A stretch of 64,000 bases of DNA. It comes from Eleginops maclovinus (lineage: Eukaryota > Chordata > Actinopteri > Perciformes > Eleginopidae). Position numbers and translations under genes: made by a program. Location of the stretch: contig NC_086370.1 of NCBI RefSeq assembly GCF_036324505.1, forward strand, positions 22,096,290-22,160,289. Reading direction: 5' to 3'. A model generated the notes under the pieces. That model did no database searches. It was not told where the DNA came from and saw only the letters and a list, made by a program, of their open reading frames with translations. This document shows, in pieces, positions 49,609 through 64,000 of this stretch. Position 1 is the first letter of the stretch, and each line of letters opens with the position of its first letter.

Positions 49609-50865
49609 GGAAGTTATTAGCCCCTCAAACAGGAAGTTACTAAACCCTCCAACAGGAAGTTATTAACCCCTCCAACAGGAAGTTATTAACCCCTCTAACA
49701 GGAAGTTACTAAACCCTCCAACAGGAAGTTACTAAACCCTCCAACAGGAAGTTATTAACCCCTCCAACAGGAAGTTATTAGCCCCTCTAACAGGAAGTTA
49801 CTAAACCCTCCAACAGGAAGTTATTAACCCCTCCAACAGGAAGTTACTAAACCCTCCAACAGGAAGTTATTAAACCCTCCAACAGGAAGTTATTAACCCC
49901 TCCAACAGGAAGTTATTAAACCCTCCAACAGGAAGTTATTAACCCCTCCAACAGGAAGTTATTAAACCCTCCAACAGGAAGTTATTAACCCCTCCAACAG
50001 GAAGTTATTAACCCCTCTAACAGGAAGTTATTAAACCCTCCAACAGGAAGTTATTAACCCCTCCAACAGGAAGTTATTAAACCCTCCAACAGGAAGTTAT
50101 TAACCCCACTAACAGGAAGTTACTACACCCTGCAACAGGAAGTTATTAAACCCTGCAACAGGAAGTTATTAAACCCTCCAACAGGAAGTTATTAACCCCT
50201 CAAACAGGAAGTTACTAAACCCTCCAACAGGAAGTTATTAACCCCTCCAACAGGAAGTTATTAACCCCTCCAACAGGAAGTTATTAACCCCTCCAACAGG
50301 AAGTTATTAACCCCTCCAACAGGAAGTTATTAACCCCTCAAACAGGAAGTTACTAAACCCTCCAACAGGAAGTTATTAACCCCTCCAACAGGAAGTTATT
50401 AAACCCTCCAACAGGAAGTTATTAACCCCTCCAACAGGAAGTTATTAAACCCTCCAACAGGAAGTTATTAAACCCTGCAACAGGAAGTTATTAACCCCTC
50501 CAACAGGAAGTTACTAAACCCTCCAACAGGAAGTTATTAACCCCTCCAACAGGAAGTTATTAACCCCTCCAACAGGAAGTTATTAAACCCTGCAACAGGA
50601 AGTTATTAACCCCTCAAACAGGAAGTTACTAAACCCTCCAACAGGAAGTTATTAACCCCTCAAACAGGAAGTTACTAAACCCTCCAACAGGAAGTTATTA
50701 ACCCCTCTAACAGGAAGTTATTAACCCCTCTAACAGGAAGTTATTAACCCCTCAAACAGGAAGTTATTAAACCCTCCAACAGGAAGTTATTAACCCCTCA
50801 AACAGGAAGTTACTAAACCCTCCAACAGGAAGTTATTAACCCCTCTAACAGGAAGTTATCAAACG
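49609..50865 (+). repeat. 23-bp minisatellite, 55 GGAAGT units in exact register
   Basis: Unit: CAGGAAGTTATTAACCCCTC plus CAA. The first GGAAG is at 49609 and the last at 50851, 1242 bp apart, exactly 54 x 23, so there is no net insertion or deletion. Main variants: TTATTAACCCCTCC, TTATTAAACCCTCC, TTACTAAACCCTCC, and CTAAC or CAAAC before AGG. Not related to any dispersed element seen here. Confidence 0.98.
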
Positions 50866-51967
<1,102 letters not shown>

Positions 51968-52068
51968 GTGATTTAAGCAACTGGGAACCAAAGATATCAC
52001 AGGCGTCCAGAATGAGAGAAAATGAGGGAGGTTTGATAAAATAAGGGGATAGAGGGAGAAAAGATATG

Positions 52069-52102
52069 AGTGTGAGTGTGTGTGAGTGTGTGTGTGTGTG
52101 TG
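52069..52102 (+). repeat. (TG)n imperfect short microsatellite
   Basis: GTGTGAGTGTGTGTGAGTG followed by a pure TG run. Confidence 0.93.
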
Positions 52103-52201
52103 ATTTGGACGGTGAGAACAAGTCGCCAGCTGCTGAGGGGCTTGGCAGTGATATGACAGAGCGAGGCTTGCCATGGGGTGTGACAACATCGACGCTAAGT
52201 C

Positions 52202-54120
<1,919 letters not shown>

Positions 54121-54157
54121 TGTGAGTGTGTGAGTGTGAGTGTGTGTGTGTGTGTGT

Positions 54158-54193
<36 letters not shown>

Positions 54194-54243
54194 TCTGGAT
54201 GTGGGCATGTGTGTGTTAAGAGTTAGAGTGTGTGTGTGTGTGT
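54121..54243 (+). repeat. Imperfect (TG)n microsatellite
   Basis: TG-rich tract with GA, GGG and unique interruptions, including TTCTGGATGTGGGC in its middle. Confidence 0.95.
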
Positions 54244-55136
54244 CTAGAGAAGGGATATAATGGAGAAATGTCTGCCGGTAAGTTGTCCTACCTCCATAAT
54301 AATAATGATAATGATAATGATACTAGAACTGCTACTACTACTTATATTAATTAATAATAATTGTTCTTAGTTTAGTAGACAGTAAAGACGAGGAGTGAAC
54401 TGCACAGAAACAATGAAAAAAGACTCCTTTAAATAGAAGCTGAATTTGATTCAGATTTCTGCACTAATTTTGTTTATTCTTAGTTGTTTTGTCAACTGTC
54501 ACTTTATTTTCATGCAAATGAAGCATTTAGTAAACCATTATGGAAATGTCAAACCTTTACACGGGCCTCTTTATGCCATAATTTCCCTCTGACAGACAGT
54601 CGTACACATGTTTTAGAGTAATAATGAACACGTTTGACATTGAAAACTGATTTTCCTTTCACCGTGTAAATAGTGTTTGACGTGAAAAGCAAATATGTGT
54701 CATGCACGACATTTCCTACTCCCTGCATGAGCCTCTTGCTACACAGACAGGGGGAAACGCACGTGTTCAGATTCTCCCCACCGCTCGTTGAATGCATCTC
54801 ACACACATCAGGAGCCAGCGATGCATGTGGATTTTCTGCAGTGTCTTTTTAAATGTCATCATGTATTTGATCCAAGGATCGCCATGAACTACCCCATGCC
54901 TTTTATTACGATATAATTGGAGGGTTTGAGGTGAAGATGTGACACAAAGGCATGACATATTCAAACGCGTACAATATTTACATTCAACGGTAGTCACCTC
55001 GGGATGATGTGTGGGATCAGATCCGCTCTGATGTGCGGGCGTTTAGCATAAAGAAAGCAGGAAGTATAAACGTGCTGACATTTAATTCAGATGTAACCTA
55101 AAGTGTGATCAGAGAAGCCTGAAGATCTGGGAGAGA

Positions 55137-55139
<3 letters not shown>
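54244..55139. other. Unique intronic sequence
   Basis: No gene. A short AATAATGATAATGATAATG run lies near 54300-54322. Confidence 0.45.

Positions 55140-55221
<82 letters not shown>
55140..55221 (+). repeat. (TG)n microsatellite
   Basis: About 41 perfect TG dinucleotides. Confidence 0.99.
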
Positions 55222-55223
<2 letters not shown>

Positions 55224-57039
55224 GAAACATGTGATTTGTATGCAATTGGAAGTGCTAAAATGTAAATACAAAACAAGCTAAGCAGCTGCTGACGCTCTAA
55301 CTTGTGATGTGTCTTGTCTCTGCAAGCTTCACCTAGCAAACAGTCATTTGTATCCTCTCATGATGGGATGTGAAGTTTGGGAATGTATTAGAAACATTTG
55401 ATCCACTAGGAAAAAGTTCTAAAGGCTCACAGCGTGTTTTCCCAGTTGCTCCATATTGCTTAAATCTTCCCATCTTCATCGATGAACTGTGCTGATCCTG
55501 CAGCTAAATGCTTTCGGGCACCCCGGCTCAGAAAGTAAGACATGCTTTATTATTTATAAGACAAATGTGCAAGGACCGCCTCTCCGGGTATTATGCTGAA
55601 ACGGTGTTCTTTAACTCGGCTAAGGGCTGGAAATCAGAGAAAAGGTTTAAGGCCTTTGACTTGCAGAGGTAACACACATCTATGAAGCAAAATGACATCC
55701 TTCTTTTCCCTCTTTGGTATCTCCCATAAAGGCTTTTAAAGGTGCAGTAGTGCTCCAATTTTGACCGCTCTCCTTCTCGTTCTCTCGTTACATTTGCCAG
55801 ACTTCTTTGGTATATCTTGATGTGACCTACAAAGCTGGCCGAGACTTGAATACCTGATTCAATCCCAAGGAAACACAAATAACTATTTTGTAAACAACAA
55901 TTATTTCCCCAAGGAATAAGGCCTTTGACTTGCAGATGAAACAGACATTTATGAAGCAAAGATCTCCTTGGACGCGATGCACCCGCCATAATCATCGGTG
56001 TAACATCACAGACCTTTTCAGATGTTGCAGCAGTGCCTGCATCTCCTCAGCTGAACATTTTCTGCCCCTCCATCCCATTGTCACAAACATAATGCATATA
56101 TTATTGGATCAAACCGACACATACGAGCACGTTTGCCAGGAGCTTCATCGCTTATCCCATCAAACAGAGCAGAAGCATTAAAGGACTTCCCTGTTGAGCC
56201 CTGGGAGAACACTGGCAGCCAATGGGAGGATGAAGGTGGCGTCATGTGACCACGCTAAAGAGATCATGTTTCAAAGATGCAGATCATGAAAATCCTTTCT
56301 TTGTGTGTGTGCATGATGTTGGTAAATCCTCTCAGTAGAGGGGGATTATCTGTATGACCAGGGGGTGGGGAGGGGGGGGTGCAGGTGGTTATTTGCATGC
56401 TGATGTCAGAGGGACAGGCCAAGGAGCCATAAACTGGATCCTCACTTTAACGCTGCTCATGAACTGCCACGACCGCGAGGCAAGAAACACTCTCATCTGT
56501 CTGAATGCACATGTGTGAGTGTGGGTGGAACGATCTCAGTGCAGCCCCGGGGGATTCATTAGATTCCTACCTGTGTTTACTCCCAGGCTTCTGTCCCATA
56601 ATGTGAATCGTCTGTACTGTATAGCACATTTTCCCTCCTCTCAGTTAGTGTGTCAATCCTGTGTTACGCAACCCCCTCGGATGTGCCAGCCGCAAATGAA
56701 CCAGGTCAAATTCCCGGTGCATCTGCTGTATCCTACTTGGCAAAAATGAAAGGGCTCTGGTTCCTCACGCTCAAATCAAAATTTGATTCTCTGCAGAGTG
56801 ATGATTGCATAGTACAGTATAAAGACTTTGAGCATTTGATTCCACCCAAGGAAACACCAATAACACTTCGTTAAACATATTTATCTGCAAGTCTTTAAAA
56901 CGGCTACAACAATGATCATTTCCCCAAGGAAGAAAGCTGTTTGCAGCAGATGAATGTTAAATGTTCATTATTATGACAAAAAGCATTGTTTGTCAGTGGC
57001 TACCAGTTGTCCATGACATCCCAAAAAGGAGAGACCTTT
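55222..57039. other. Unique sequence with local diverged duplications
   Basis: No gene. AAGGCCTTTGACTTGCAG followed by ATCTATGAAGCAAA-type sequence occurs at 55648-55690 and 55918-55962. CCCAAGGAAACAC...TTTCCCCAAGGAA is repeated at 55862-55917 and 56845-56932. Confidence 0.5.
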
Positions 57040-57140
57040 GGGAATGTAGCCTTTGCAAACCATTTACATGCACAGCAACCTCTATATCACACTACAGGAA
57101 AGGGAAAACCCTCCAAAAGCATGAAAGGGTCTCTGTAAAA
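57040..57140 (-). mobile_element. Family A MITE-like copy, terminal fragment
   Basis: GGGAATGTAGCCTTTGCAAA, CCATTTACATGCACAGC, CACTACAGGAAAGGG and CCAAAAGCATGAAAGGGTC: the TTTACATGCAC-side end only. Confidence 0.82.
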
Positions 57141-57226
57141 TGCATTGATCAATTATAATGTTGGTACCAAAGCTCCTTACCATCATGCTTCTTCCCTCGA
57201 CTTACCAATAACCAGCTCTGGTTTCT

Positions 57227-57290
57227 GGCTTCAGCACCACGGACAGCTCCCTTCAGATCAAACCACGGAGCTGTCCACGGTGCTGAAGCC
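57227..57290. repeat. Inverted repeat with 24-bp arms and 16-bp loop
   Basis: Left arm 57227-57250 (GGCTTCAGCACC-ACGGACAGCTCC) and right arm 57267-57290 (GGAGCTGTCCAC-GGTGCTGAAGCC) pair at 22 of 24 positions. A transcript of either strand would fold into a stable stem-loop. No known RNA family is recognised. Confidence 0.9.
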
Positions 57291-60092
57291 AGTCTGCTCT
57301 GTGGCTGCACAGATACAAGCATATCTGAGGTCCTGTGCACATGTGAGGATTAAAGCCCCATGGTTTTATTCCAAAACACACTCACTGGTGGCATCCAGTA
57401 CACAGCCATCACATCTTGCACACCTCATGTATCCGTGTGTGATTGATATGTGGCCTCGTGTGATTCCTTTTGTAAATCAATAGCACCAAAGGCTGATGAC
57501 AGACACGTGGCAGCTTACTTATTAAGACTAAATGCTTTAATTCCCCTGGTGTGCACGTCAATTTGATTGATCCCATAATCCTGGTGCGGTTATTTGATGC
57601 ACACACACATAGGTTGCACCCCTTTTCCGAAGTTAATATTTACACGCTGTAACACACGGCTGATTACTGTGCAAAAGGAGATTAGGAAATTGTTTGATTT
57701 TAATGTTAACATGGTTCCCACTAACCGGATTTCCCCAAGTTTTGCATGATGTGTGTGATAATCTGGTTAGTGTTCAGAGAGATTGGGAGGTAGCCTGCAG
57801 ACATGTGATTAGCATAACAAAATAACAGAATCTTTTATCTTAACTTCATTTTCCAATCGTCTGCTGCCGTTCATGTTGCACGTTCACGTTCGCTCTACTT
57901 CCTGTTTATGCACAGAGACGATGAGTACTTGTGGAGGTACTTGTAATTGAGATCATTGACAAGTGATTTTAATCAAGTTAATCTAGTAATACTTTCCCAG
58001 GGCACTTCACATAATTAGAGCTTTAGCTTCTAATCAAAGTGTTGCTCGTCCTGTTGACTCTTTGAGTGTGATCAACAAGTTGAAGTGGTTAACAAAGTCT
58101 GCACAACAACGCATCAAATATTATATTACTACATATTTTACGATGGGAAGCACAGAACTGGGGAAAAGAAAAGGAGCAATGGCTCCCTGAAACTATAGGA
58201 CATGCTCCCTGAGGGGATGGTGAAGCTGAGAATATATCATTGCATTCTTTACATAATTAAATAAATGGGATTTACTTTTCATAAAATGATTTTAATGATT
58301 AATAAAAAGTGTTCATCTTGAATCAACCATTCATTTTTAATCAATATATACTTTTGTTTTTAAGAACAGGAGACATGTAAACCAAACACTAGATATTTCT
58401 CCAGTTTTTTGTATAAATTACTTTTATATTTTACATAAACTGTCCAGCTATTTTTTTATTCAGTATTTATTTAATCATTAATTTTATTGTATTATTATTT
58501 ATTTATTTATATTTATTTTTTTAATTTTATGAATGTATTTTTGTCTTTATTTCTTATTTATGCTATATTACTTATTGTCTTCATATTTTATTCTATTTTT
58601 ATATATTTCTAATGTTTTATTGTTTATATGCACTTATTCTGTGCTAATTCTTGGCTTTATTTAGAAGATAAATATTGTCAAACTATACTTTCCCGAGATA
58701 TACAGCCACAATGCAGTCCGATCTGCTGCCTTCTGATAAACGCTGTGTTTCCATAATGTAATTTTATGTATTCCTGCACAGTATTATCTCGGGAACCTGT
58801 TATAGAAACCAGATTGATCACTCACTGAACATGATCTCCATATTATACGCTTGAGAGCCACACTGACTGCAGGAGGGAATCTATAAAACATACCATCATA
58901 TCCCTACAAAACTGCATGCAGGAGGAGGTTGTATACATGACAAGATGATGACAGATCATACAGCATACTGCATACATGAGCACAGCGTGGCCCATATACT
59001 GCCAGGAGAAGATGGTAAGTGATAGAAAGCAGCACTTAAGAGAACATCCCCTCGTACCGTATGTAATCTGCACGTGTTGACTTTGGCCGGGAGGACTTCC
59101 TGACACAAGAGAGCGGCATTAGCATATAGAGTCCATGAATCATTAATAGAAGATTAATTGATGTTTCCATTCTTTAATGAGGCAGGGACGACGAACACGG
59201 CTTGACACGTCAGAGTATCATGGCGTGAAAGTGGATTAGTCTCGTGTAAGACGCCAGGACGCCATTATTCTGTGTACTAAGTCCTATTTATGGTGAGGAA
59301 ACACACAGGCTTAACGTATGCGTGTGTGTGTGTGTAGGGTTCATGTGTGTGGTGAGGGGTCTCTGGGTGCTATTTGACTTAAATCACGACATTAGAGTTA
59401 AACACACCTCTTAAGGATAATATGCAGAAAAGGAAATGGTAGTTCCTGAGAGGATAATTGTCATGCCCCCCCCCCCCCCCAGAGGTGTCAGCAGCAGGTG
59501 CTTCCACAGTCCTGCAGCCTGCAGGGTGGAGGCTGCGACAGCTGAGGTCATGCTTGTCACGTTTCCCCGGACGACTTCTGTCTCCAACCTCTATCTTCCT
59601 TTCTAGCCTCCGTCTCTCTTTTTCTCCATCATGCTTCTCTCCTTTCAGACATGCCCGGCTGCATAATTCAAGACCTGGAGCAATCTCTGATCAGTCGAAA
59701 AAGAAAGGAAGACGGAAAAAAATAACATTTTTGAAGAGGTGATGAATATTTGAAGCGGACACTTCTGAAACTGTGCCTTGAATTCATGTTGTCAATGTTT
59801 GCCACAGTTAGCTGCAGCATGGCAGAATGCATTTTCAGCACCGTATGTCCCTCTCTTCTCTTCGTATTATAACTGTGTCCCATCAGTGTAAAGTCTCAGA
59901 GCTCAGCAGGACGCTTAACACACTGAGCCGAGGCTTTAAAGACCGAGCAGACTCTAACAGGGTCAGATTCAAGTCCGCTTTTCACGACTACAGAGGCAAA
60001 GCCATCGCTCATAAGTCCGAACCATCGTTAAAGAATGAAGCTCCTTACTCACGATTAAAATCACGGGAAACCATTCAGTATGACCTCATATT
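57291..60092. other. Unique sequence, AT-rich in the middle
   Basis: No gene. 58430-58670 is a T/A-rich stretch (many TTATTTAT motifs), possibly an old retroposon tail. A run of about 14 C lies at 59466-59480. Confidence 0.45.
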
Positions 60093-60366
60093 CAGAACTG
60101 CCTCCATTGGACTCCTTTGTTTACATCCGGAACATAGTGACATCACTTCCTAACACTCTAACTTCTATTGGCTAGCGCTCCAACACATTGTACGTGATAG
60201 GCTAAGGGGACGGGACATCTCTTAGCGGTTGACCGATCACCAATTAGCTAACCAATCAGAGCAGACTGGGCTCTGGTTTCAGGCAGTATGAGAAAGAGCT
60301 TCTGTCCCAGTAACGACGTTTCATTCTAGTATGAACCTGGACATTAAAATAATATGTCCTCTTTAA
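60093..60366 (+). mobile_element. Family A MITE-like copy, left end missing
   Basis: CTGCCTCCATTGGACTCC, ATAGTGACATCACTTCC, TTGGCTAGCGCTCCAACAC, GACGGGACATCTCTTAGC, AACCAATCAGAGCAGACTGG and AATAATATGTCCTCTTTAA at the right terminus. The GGTGAAAAGAGG region is deleted. Confidence 0.88.
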
Positions 60367-63300
60367 ACATTTTTAGCTTAAAATCCTCCAAAAAAAAACA
60401 AAATGTAAAAGAAATGATTGCATGAAAACCTACGAATCAACAAGTTGGCCCTGGTTGAAGTGAAAGTGCATCACTTCTTCCAGTCTGCTGCACGTTTCTT
60501 CTATATGCAACTATTCTGCATCACTGGGACACATTGGATGTTTCAATCCAGTGAAAAACTCTCTTGCATTCATGTGCAATGAGTTGTGGGTAGATAGTTC
60601 TGATGGCATGGACCGACTTTGTAGAAATAACAAAAGTTTAGTGAGCTGAAGTGAGCAATACTGTCTGTGAATGCTTTGCAGACATTCTGCCATCAAGGCA
60701 GCCTTATTGGTTATTATTTTCTGTCACCAATGTGGCACAAGGATTTTCTGTAAAAATAAGCCAAAATTGTCAAGAAATTCTTGAACTATTGACTTGTTTC
60801 CTTCTTCCTATCTCTTTTGACTTTCATACGATGAGGTATTGTGATATTTCATATTGTGTCACTTTATTACCTTCAAAAATTTCTATCTGTGGTTAAAAAA
60901 TATGGTTTGAAAGTACATTTTGCAATACTTCCTGGCCTTTTAGCCAGTTTCATCGTCCCTCAACGACTCTGAGTCTGCTTTGCTTGAGTTGAGAAAGTTT
61001 GTCAAGTAATCAAGAGTTCCCAGCGATGCTCTTTAGAGGAAATATACACCATTTATTTTTCTGTTTTATAGAACAGAAAAGAAGATGGGCTGCCAGTGGA
61101 CACGTGGTCAGAGCTAAACCATTCCCAGGAGGAAACCGTGCAGACGTCAGCGGCCATCAGAGTCGTCATCAATGAACTGATATGAATATTAATCTGTGCA
61201 GCTCTTTACCATCCTCTCCTTCAGATCTGTATGAAGCATTTCCTCTCTCTCACTGAGACAACATCAGCCACCCTTATCCGTGGCTCAGTGTCAATCTGAA
61301 TGAAATTGATTTGTGATTGTTGCATTCATTATGCATGGGGGTGGGGGGGGAGAAGAAGAGGCTGCATGTGAGTGTGTGAAGTGGTGCAGTGTGTATTCCC
61401 CGCCGGGGCAAAAGCCTCGGGGGGGTTTTGGAGGAGAGGCTGCACAGTGGAGCCGGCTAGACCAATCTCCCCCGCAGCAGGAGGCCTATTACATGGCCTT
61501 TCGCTTCATTCTCCTCATGTGAGAGTGTGTGTGTCTCTAATAGCTTATACACAGTTGCATAAAAACTCAACCACAACCTGTCCTCCGTTCAATCCTGCAT
61601 AAATCATATCACAAAGCAAATTATAAACGACTGCATGGCTTGCAGGGGGAGAAGCCGGAGCAGAAAGGAGAGAAAATGGCATTATATAGATGAGCCTGTT
61701 CTGTCTGAGTCATGCTTTTGTCAGTGTTTGTATTTTCTGCCTCCGACACGCGTAGATGAAAGCGTTGGCCCGCAGCGATGGCACTAACAAGTTGTTTATT
61801 TCAGAGAACATATGGAACACATTTAGAGACGTCTATAGATGTGTTGTGTCTGCAGGATTTAGACACTACAATCACTCAATAGTTCGCTTTTTCTAGCCAG
61901 GAGAGGATTTGGTTTTTGCCCAAACCTGACGCTCACACTGGGGCTGTGTTAGCCATGATACCGTTAGCACGAGTTAGCATTTTTATTGGTTTGATTCGAT
62001 TATTGCTGCATGATTTGATCCTAATCTGACATCAACCTAGTTTCCAGGAGCAGCAGGTATCGTGGACATTTATCACACGTCCTATTTAGTTGTATGCCTT
62101 GCACGTCTACATGTAGCTTCTAAATGTTGTAAAGCTTACCGATGTCAGGAACACGTGGATGTAAGGGAATGTTATCACCATTTATGCATTGTTTCCTTGT
62201 CTGGCCACCTGTCTTCAATAACCTGTAAAAAATAATTTGATTGGCTGAGACCTTCCACTTTACTCTCCCTGTCAAATGATATAACTCTTTATTTAGATTT
62301 ATTCAATTCCTACCAGAAGGTGATTATGTGGGGAATTTCCACCACCGTTTATCCACAAAAACTCTAGCTGCTCAGGAACATGGCATTATAATTCTGCCAT
62401 TTTTCTCAGGCATTGCAGCAGATAAAACCAGAGCTAAAAGGCAGATTTCTTGGTAAGTCTTTGTGAACATACTGTAGTCTATTCAGTGGTATTCCTTCCC
62501 TAGTGGTTAGAAATCTCTTGCAGCTTGAAGCAGGTGTAAAATACTATATTAGACAGTAAAATCCCATCAGCAGAAGACCCGTTAAAGATGCAAAGTAAAG
62601 CTATTGATCAACTAACTGAAGGACATGTTAAAGGGAAGTGTAGGAGCCAAATTGAAGGTGTGTTTCTATAAACTATGAAGTATTTTCACACTTAAGGTTG
62701 TTAGCCCTTGTATATATTGTATTCTTGCTTGTTTTTCCTGCAATAAATGGTCAAACAAACGGAAGGAGTGGAGCGATTGTTTGAGTGTGTCACAGTGTTT
62801 CTCTTCCCTCAAGGTCTTATTTATTTGGACTGACGAGACAAGTCTTCAGCCAGAACCTACTCGGTTTTTAGCTTTTAAACAACCCTAACCACTTGTACAT
62901 AATGAACTCTGTAATTCAAAACTAAAATGCCACTTCTTTGCACACTAGTGTAATGCATTTAGTGTCCTTTTGTTTTGCAGAAACAGGTCTGGCTTTTAAC
63001 CAGTGAATACCTTTAAATACACAAACTATTGCACAGACTTCAAGTACTTATGGTTTCATCACTATGGAAAATGAATGCAATGAATGAAGTTGTTAAGAGT
63101 TGCTTCCATGGCCGCTCCTCATGTTTTCCTGCATTATGGACACATGAGGAGCAGCTAATCCACCCAAGTTGTGCAATAACAAATACGACCTTGATCTTAA
63201 CCCTGTCGAAACACAGCCGCCCTACGGCTACTCACGCTGATCTCAGAGATTGTCCTGAGCTCATCTGCAAAGAAAGTCAATACTCATCAGGTATGAAGAC

Positions 63301-64000
63301 TTCTGCAAAGAAATTCTGACAGACTGTGGCTGTAATTATACCCCAATAACCATTGGTTTTGCTGGTTTGACATACACGCCTTCCCACTCATGCCCTCTAA
63401 ATATGTCTCCTTGCTGCCGGTGGCCAAGGCTCGCCCGTGAACCATGACCCCCCCCCCACTCCTCCCATGAGCGCCCTGATCAGTTCAGTCAGCTGAGATT
63501 TGATTTATTGACCCCCTCTGAAGCTATCAACTGCGTTCTGTATCCGCCTCAAAGCTAGGGGTCAACTCAGTTAGCTGGTGGGGGAGATTGGGCTTATCAG
63601 GGTGGCGGCGCTGGGGTCACATTGGGCGTCCCACACACTGCTGCTGCCGTGTGGTGCTGCAAGGCTATCTCCTGCAGAGGGTTAGCTCATATAAACGGCT
63701 ACAGGCTATCGCTGCAATATGACAAACTCGATTACACCGCTCTTAGCATGCACAAATGAAAAGCTAAACGGCAGGCAGATGTTGGGACAGATAAACATGG
63801 ATTGATTTCGGAGGAATTTATTAGGGGCATTATTTCCCCAAACAACCTTGGATGCCTTAAATGAAATTGTAAATCCATGGTAATGCAAAGCAGTTGACAT
63901 TTCAGGGTTGTGCGGATCACCTTGAAATGGATGGATTCCCAACAGTGTTATTTTGTCACAGCTTTCAATCTTATACCCCAAAAAAAATATCTCAATTTCT
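60367..64000. other. Unique intronic sequence to the window end
   Basis: No gene, splice-supported exon or recognised repeat seen. Short G-rich runs lie near 61337-61350 and a C run near 63449. Confidence 0.45.

Noticed and set aside
58430..58670. Extended AT-rich tract as a possible matrix-attachment or origin region
   Set aside because: Composition alone does not support a function; it may be a decayed retroposon tail.

Overview
This window reads as intronic DNA of a ray-finned (teleost, probably percomorph) fish nuclear genome. The signs are many long (CA)n/(TG)n microsatellites, dense short non-autonomous transposon copies typical of percomorph fish, decayed Tc1-like and L2-type LINE fragments, and almost no coding sequence. 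No rRNA, tRNA, CRISPR, operon or prokaryote-like gene was seen. The longest open frames are by-products of (CA)n tracts and of a 57-bp tandem repeat whose unit is a multiple of three.

One real protein-coding exon is recognised, on the minus strand at 19576-19649. It is 74 bp, flanked by a good acceptor and a GTGAGT donor, and encodes CREGYQGIRCDQ followed by FLPKTDSILSDP. This is the end of the EGF-like domain and the juxtamembrane stretch of neuregulin-3 (nrg3). The rest of the window is best read as the two flanking nrg3 introns, at least 19.5 kb and 44 kb long, which fits the very large introns of this gene in vertebrates. No other nrg3 exon was found.

Repeats dominate. 'Family A', a MITE-like element with TTAA-ended inverted termini, has about 16 full, truncated or rearranged copies across the window. 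'Family B' has three copies (9.5, 11.2 and 15.0 kb). A 'GAGTCGCCCCCTGCTGG' repeat lies at 13.05 kb, a TGTCAGGAT...ATCCTGAC repeat at 27.5 kb, Tc1-like remnants at 30.2 and 30.7 kb, two head-to-head L2-type LINE 3' ends at 32.8-33.55 kb, and LINE/SINE-like tails near 38.2 and 48.0 kb. Four large minisatellites stand out: 72 bp x 7 (15071), 57 bp x about 14 (35010), 32 bp x about 51 (42146) and 23 bp x 55 (49609).

The most interesting pattern is that three of the four minisatellites are tandem amplifications of a segment of an identifiable dispersed element (family B, the family A terminus, and a 'GTACTTGAGTA' repeat). The fourth is an exactly phased array of 55 GGAAGT motifs (ETS-type core). 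No previously undescribed gene system is visible.
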